Assembly (NCBI GenBank): GCA_027415455.1
Contig: DAIBSV010000016.1
Location: forward strand, 1 to 18,602
Direction: 5' to 3'
Length of the DNA: 18,602 bases
DNA from: Nitrospirota bacterium
GTDB lineage: Bacteria > Nitrospirota_A > Leptospirillia > Leptospirillales > Leptospirillaceae
The notes under the pieces were generated by a model. The model had not been told where the DNA came from. It made no database searches and saw only the letters and a program-made list of their open reading frames with translations. The position numbers and the translations under genes were made by a program. This document shows, piece after piece, positions 14,748 to 18,602 of the stretch. Numbering within the stretch: the first letter of the stretch is position 1; every line of letters starts with the position of its first letter.

Positions 14748-15510
14748 AGGCCAGTATCTCCTTCGCAAGGCTCATGTAGGATTGGGCGCCCTTCGACATC
14801 ACATCATAGAGGATGGCCGGCTTTCCGTGGCTGGGAGCTTCCCCTAGAGTCACGTTTCGAGGGATGGTGCTTGAAAAGACATCCTTGGGGAAATGTTTAC
14901 GGAGTTCGTCCAAAACCGATGCGCTCAGTCTGTTCCTCTTGTCGAACATCGTCGGCAGAATTCCCTCGATCGATAGGGTTTCGTTCCAGCGGTGCTTGAC
15001 CCTTTCCATCGTTTTCATCAACTGACCCAGACCTTCAAGAGCAAAATACTCGCATTGAACCGGAATGAGAACGGAATGGGCTGCCACCAGTGCATTCAGG
15101 GTAATAAATCCGAGCGAGGGAGGGCAGTCGAGAAGGATGTATTCGTAGGCAGAGATCTCTGATTCCGGGAGGGAATCTTTCAGGATGCGATGGCGGATCC
15201 CCGCATCGATGGTGGCCGCCTCCGGTTCGAATCCTGCCATGGCGACCGAACATGGGATTGCGCTGAGGAAGGGAAGGTCAGTCGATTGGACCAATTCCTG
15301 GAATGTGTACTTTCCTGACATGAGCTCGTAAGAAGATCTGGGAGGGGCTCCCGCCTGTATCCCCATGCCGCTCGAGGTGTTTGACTGGGGGTCCAGATCG
15401 ATGACAAGAATCTTTTTCTCCTCGACTGCCAAAGAGGCGGCGAGGTTGATTGTTGTCGTCGTTTTTCCCACCCCTCCTTTTTGATTCGCGATCGCCACGA
15501 TGCGTGTCAT
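14740..15510 (-). CDS. parA: Chromosome-partitioning ATPase ParA (Soj type)
   Basis: ParA is a deviant Walker ATPase whose nucleoid-bound dimers draw ParB-parS complexes apart. The 256-residue protein carries the deviant Walker A box KGGVGKTTT (residues 11-19), the Asp-Pro-Gln motif LVIDLDPQSNTSSG (35-48) and LLDCPPSLG as Walker B. It lacks the N-terminal DNA-binding domain of plasmid ParA proteins, so it is the chromosomal type. ATG 15510 has GGAG seven bases upstream. A parS site sits 19 bases before the start, so ParB binding there could influence parAB expression. parB overlaps its 3' end by eight bases. Confidence 0.97.
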   Translation of the reverse strand: MTRIVAIANQKGGVGKTTTTINLAASLAVEEKKILVIDLDPQSNTSSGMGIQAGAPPRSSYELMSGKYTFQELVQSTDLPFLSAIPCSVAMAGFEPEAATIDAGIRHRILKDSLPESEISAYEYILLDCPPSLGFITLNALVAAHSVLIPVQCEYFALEGLGQLMKTMERVKHRWNETLSIEGILPTMFDKRNRLSASVLDELRKHFPKDVFSSTIPRNVTLGEAPSHGKPAILYDVMSKGAQSYMSLAKEILAYG

Positions 15511-15525
15511 TTGGGTTCTCCATGA

Positions 15526-15547
15526 AAATGTTCCACGTGGAACATTT
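15526..15547. other. parS centromere site
   Basis: A perfect 22-bp palindrome covers these bases. Its core, TGTTCCACGTGGAACA at 15529-15544, differs from the broad consensus TGTTTCACGTGAAACA by one symmetrical pair and matches the form used in pseudomonads. It lies in the 42-base gap between rsmG and parA, exactly where parS is often found near oriC. Confidence 0.93.
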
Positions 15548-15552
15548 GGAAA

Positions 15553-16149
15553 TTAGCCTTGGAAAATGGACTCCGAGAGGGAAATCGTCTTCGTTTCTCC
15601 CCATGAATCGATGCCCCCTGTTATGGCATAGGAGGAAATGGGAATGCAAGCAGGATGAGAATCATGTCCGAATCGAAAGAGTGTGTAAGGGGGTAAGGCG
15701 TGTTTTTGGATGAGCCGGTCGGAGAAGAGATCGCCGAGGGTGATGGCCTTCATGAGAATAAAGGGAGATTCGATGGAATGTGAGAGGGAAGGAAAGGTCC
15801 GAATATTAGCAATCTGGAGCCGGGAGGCGGCGTATTCGATGAAAATTCTTTTTTTTGTGACCCGTTCAAGGAGTGTGAATTGGCAGGAGGGGGCAAGGAG
15901 TGCAAAGAGCAGTCCGGGAGATCCGTTCCCGGAGCCGAAGTCGATGATTTCGGGCGGGAGGCGGTCCCGTAAAAGTTCGAAAGCGAGTAGGGCATCCAGA
16001 ATGAGATGGTTTCGGACCTCCTTCAGGGTGCTGTAACCCGTCAGGCGGATTTTCTTGTTCCACTCCAGAAGGAGTGCGGCATAAAGATCCAATTTTTCAA
16101 GAACAGAGGCAGAAAGCGGAATTTTTCCATAATCGAATTCAACATTCAT
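15553..16149 (-). CDS. rsmG: 16S rRNA (guanine-527-N7)-methyltransferase, divergent
   Basis: RsmG methylates G527 in the 530 loop of 16S rRNA. The 198-residue protein has the family N-terminal helices ([14 protein letters not shown]), the SAM motif [20 protein letters not shown] near residues 68-87, and [16 protein letters not shown]. The SAM loop reads NGSPG where most members have AGFPG. The C-terminal third (from about residue 125) diverges strongly from the usual Arg-Ala and Leu-Lys-Pro-Gly-Gly blocks, so activity is less certain than the family assignment. The ATG overlaps the mnmG stop as ATGA (16146-16149), a classic coupled arrangement, and the position between mnmG and parA supports the call. 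Confidence 0.88.
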   Translation of the reverse strand: MNVEFDYGKIPLSASVLEKLDLYAALLLEWNKKIRLTGYSTLKEVRNHLILDALLAFELLRDRLPPEIIDFGSGNGSPGLLFALLAPSCQFTLLERVTKKRIFIEYAASRLQIANIRTFPSLSHSIESPFILMKAITLGDLFSDRLIQKHALPPYTLFRFGHDSHPACIPISSYAITGGIDSWGETKTISLSESIFQG

Positions 16150-17987
16150 GAACGGATTTTTTGCTGAAATTTAAGGATGGAAATTCGAAGAAGGTCGATC
16201 GATCCCGGCGTAATGCCTCGGAGTGATTGGGCCTCCGAAAGTCGAGAGGGGCGTTCCTTCCTGAGACGGTGGTGGACTTCCCTCGAAATGCCGGGCAGCT
16301 CCTGTTCGAAAATCTCAGGGGGAATCGGAAGATCTTCCATCCTGTTCCAGCGGTCGTTGGAGATTCTGACATATCCCTCATATTTGACCTCCTGCTCAAG
16401 AGAAGAAAGCCATGATACGGGGACGTCAGACAAATGATCCGGAAACTCTTCAGCGATCAGCGAAGCCAGAGAACAGTCCGGAGACCGAAGGTGGTCGAGG
16501 AGTGATTTTCCCTCCTTCCGGGTCGATGAAAGGGTGGTCCTGAGAGTTCGGTGAAAGGATTCCCTGCGGGAATATTCCTCCTCTTTATGGGGAGGGAGGA
16601 GGCCTAGCAGAAGGGCCTGGGGGGAGAGGCGTTCAGCGGCGTTGTCGTTCCGGATGTAAAGCCTGTTTTCGGCCCGGCTTGTAAACATCCGGTAGGGTTC
16701 ATCAACGCTGTGGGTGACGAGATCGTCGACCATAACCCCCAGATAGGAGCTTTGACGGTCTGGAGCCCAGGATGGGCGACCGGAGGCAGACAAGGCGGCA
16801 TTGGTGCCGGCAACAAGACCCTGGGCTGCCGCTTCTTCATAACCGGTTGTGCCGTTGATTTGCCCGGCAAGAAAAAGATTGGTTATATTTTTTGCACGAA
16901 GAGTGTGATCGAGTTGGTCAGGGAAGACGAAATCGTATTCGACGGCATATCCCGGTCGAAGGATGACAGCCTCTTCGAGGCCGGGGATGGATGAGACGAT
17001 CTTTTCCTGGACATCGAGGGGCAAACTCGTGGAGATTCCGTTGGGATAGTATTCATCGACATCAATGCCTTCCGGTTCGACAAAGATGTGGTGCGATGCG
17101 CGATGGGGAAACTTGACGATCTTGTCTTCGATGGAAGGACAGTATCGGGGACCGATGCCGTGAATTTTTCCACTGTAGAGGGGAGAGCGGTCCAGATTCT
17201 TTTCGATGATCTCCCGGGTCCTGTCGGTCGTCGAGGTGAGAAAGCAGGGTCTTTGAGACCCTCCGTAAAAAAGGGATTCCGGAGTCGAGTAGAGAGAAAA
17301 GAAAGGAATGGGTTCGTCGCCGGGTTGGGGAGTCATACGCTCAAAGGCGATGGATCGTCCAAGCAGCCGTGGAGGCGTCCCTGTCTTCATCCGCCCGAGC
17401 AAGAGACCGCATTTGTCGGGGAGAACGGTGGAGAGGCCGGTTGTCGCCCGTTCGCCCCCCCTGCCTCCGGAGGTCGCATCCAGACCTACATGAAGGCGCC
17501 CGTTCAGGAAGGTCCCCGTTGTCAGAACAATCGACCGACCCTGAATTCGTGAGCCGTCCTGAAGAACAATATGGTCGATCGTGTCGTTGACCAACCCGAG
17601 ATCGACGATCTCCCCCTGCCTGAGAAAGAGGAAGGGCTGGCTGTCCAGAAGCTTTCGGGCTTCGGCCCGGTAACGGGACCTGTCGCATTGGGCACGGATG
17701 GCCTGAACGGCGGCTCCCTTGCGGGTATTGAGCATCTTGAACTGAATCCCTGAGCGGTCCGCCAATTCGCCCATGGCGCCCCCCATGGCATCGATCTCCC
17801 GAACAAGATGTCCTTTGCCGATCCCTCCGACTGAGGGATTGCAGGACATCTGTCCGATGAGATCAAGATGCATCGTGACGAGAAGGGTGCGCTGCCCCAT
17901 GCGTGCAGCGGCGTAGGCGGCTTCGATTCCGGCGTGACCGCCTCCGATGACAATCACATCAAACGTGGCTGAATTGAAGAGACCCAT
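16146..17987 (-). CDS. mnmG: tRNA uridine-34 5-carboxymethylaminomethyl modification enzyme MnmG
   Basis: MnmG (GidA) is the FAD- and NADH-dependent partner of MnmE that installs the (carboxymethyl)aminomethyl group on U34 of several tRNAs, using methylenetetrahydrofolate. The 613-residue protein shows the FAD-binding [10 protein letters not shown] (15-24), [22 protein letters not shown] (49-70) with the conserved Cys, [15 protein letters not shown] and [16 protein letters not shown]. All are family hallmarks and the length is normal. ATG 17987 is preceded by TAGGGA. mnmE stops only four bases upstream, and rsmG starts within its stop codon. Confidence 0.97.
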   Translation of the reverse strand: MGLFNSATFDVIVIGGGHAGIEAAYAAARMGQRTLLVTMHLDLIGQMSCNPSVGGIGKGHLVREIDAMGGAMGELADRSGIQFKMLNTRKGAAVQAIRAQCDRSRYRAEARKLLDSQPFLFLRQGEIVDLGLVNDTIDHIVLQDGSRIQGRSIVLTTGTFLNGRLHVGLDATSGGRGGERATTGLSTVLPDKCGLLLGRMKTGTPPRLLGRSIAFERMTPQPGDEPIPFFSLYSTPESLFYGGSQRPCFLTSTTDRTREIIEKNLDRSPLYSGKIHGIGPRYCPSIEDKIVKFPHRASHHIFVEPEGIDVDEYYPNGISTSLPLDVQEKIVSSIPGLEEAVILRPGYAVEYDFVFPDQLDHTLRAKNITNLFLAGQINGTTGYEEAAAQGLVAGTNAALSASGRPSWAPDRQSSYLGVMVDDLVTHSVDEPYRMFTSRAENRLYIRNDNAAERLSPQALLLGLLPPHKEEEYSRRESFHRTLRTTLSSTRKEGKSLLDHLRSPDCSLASLIAEEFPDHLSDVPVSWLSSLEQEVKYEGYVRISNDRWNRMEDLPIPPEIFEQELPGISREVHHRLRKERPSRLSEAQSLRGITPGSIDLLRISILKFQQKIRS

Positions 17988-17991
17988 GAGG

Positions 17992-18602
17992 TTATTTCCC
18001 TAGACAGAAAAGGTTGAAGACACGATCGTAAATATCGGATGCGGGAACGGTCCCCACCCCATCTTCCAACACCCGGCGTCCTTCTTCAAGGGCAGAGAGT
18101 GCCACGTCGATCCGTCCTGAATCGAGAAAAGACCGGGAATTCCGAATGGCCGAACGGAGGTGTCGTAGAATATTGATCTGACGGTCGGAGTCGAGGGAGG
18201 AGGATCCCGGGGGGAGTGAGGAATAATAGTTTTCGGCCAGATTGCGAAGGCGGTCACAAAGGGAGGAGAGACCCCTCCGGGTCCGCGCCGACACAAGATA
18301 ATCGTAGGGGGAGGGATCGGGCGGCAGGGACAGGTCGACTTTATTCCAGAGAAGAAAAACAGGAACTCCCTTTTGGAAAGGAAGGGATGCGGGAGGATTT
18401 GGAAATTCTGGACTGGCGATCCAGAGGACGCAGTCCACGCGGGAAAGTGATCGTCGGGTCCTCCGGATGTCTTCCTGTTCGATCGTGTCTTCCGAGGAGC
18501 GAATGCCTGCGGAATCGAGAAGAACGAGATCTCCAAAGGGAAAGGAGAGACGTCCCTCCAAAAGATCCCGGGTCGTTCCGGGAAGAGGAGAGACAATCGC
18601 AC
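17992..18602 (-). CDS. mnmE: tRNA modification GTPase MnmE, N-terminus beyond window
   Basis: About 202 C-terminal residues are present. They include the G2 loop SPLPGTTRD, the G3 region [15 protein letters not shown] (Asp-Ser-Ala-Gly instead of the usual Asp-Thr-Ala-Gly), the G4 motif WNKVDL and a helical C-terminal domain. The protein ends in FCLGK, close to the universal FCIGK tail whose Cys is essential in MnmE. MnmE is a K+-activated GTPase working with MnmG on tRNA wobble uridines. The gene continues past 18602; the P-loop and the tetrahydrofolate-binding N-terminal domain are outside the window. Confidence 0.96.
   Translation of the reverse strand, partial: AIVSPLPGTTRDLLEGRLSFPFGDLVLLDSAGIRSSEDTIEQEDIRRTRRSLSRVDCVLWIASPEFPNPPASLPFQKGVPVFLLWNKVDLSLPPDPSPYDYLVSARTRRGLSSLCDRLRNLAENYYSSLPPGSSSLDSDRQINILRHLRSAIRNSRSFLDSGRIDVALSALEEGRRVLEDGVGTVPASDIYDRVFNLFCLGK

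Noticed and set aside
1..18602. CRISPR arrays, insertion sequences, transposases, toxin-antitoxin or defence genes
   Set aside because: No regularly spaced repeats, terminal inverted repeats or matching protein families were seen in any frame.

Overview
The window looks like a stretch of a Gram-negative, respiring bacterial chromosome close to the replication origin. Lipoprotein processing, a periplasmic c-type cytochrome and an outer-membrane-type beta-barrel protein point to a two-membrane cell. The style of the genes suggests Nitrospirota, perhaps Leptospirillum-like, but that is a guess from memory of similar proteins and was not tested. GC content is moderately high.

Layout, left to right. 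(1) Positions 1-2400: a truncated cytochrome c gene (minus), a 313-base gap, a tRNA m1A58 methyltransferase gene split by a one-base frameshift (plus), and a nitrilase-family amidohydrolase gene (minus) whose stop overlaps the methyltransferase stop. (2) Positions 2400-5964, all plus strand: an outer membrane protein, a VOC-family protein, a long-chain polyprenyl diphosphate synthase and a DUF1015 protein, closely spaced and possibly one operon. (3) Positions 5982-11392, all minus: ileS, lspA, a TPR protein and an RluD-type pseudouridine synthase. The ileS-lspA pair is a classic arrangement, and lspA next to an RluA-family synthase is also common. (4) A tRNA-Val(CAC) gene on plus, with a good sigma70-type promoter, divergent from ileS. 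(5) Positions 11605-18602, all minus and read from the right: mnmE (partial), mnmG, rsmG, a parS site, parA, parB, a bactofilin, mnmA and a DEDDh exonuclease. Most of these genes overlap or nearly touch.

The last cluster is the most informative. mnmE-mnmG-rsmG-parA-parB is the gene string often found beside oriC, and a near-consensus parS palindrome sits just before parA. The operon then adds a bactofilin, a cytoskeletal polymer that in Myxococcus helps position the ParABS machinery, and mnmA. With mnmE/mnmG this puts in one gene run all three core proteins that modify tRNA wobble uridine 34. The window is mainly housekeeping, and I found no mobile element, CRISPR array or clearly new system. 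The points worth a second look are two apparent reading-frame breaks (trmI and the lspA 5' end), the parABS-bactofilin coupling, a compact divergent promoter with a palindrome at 2368-2379, and a non-canonical KMSKS loop in IleS.
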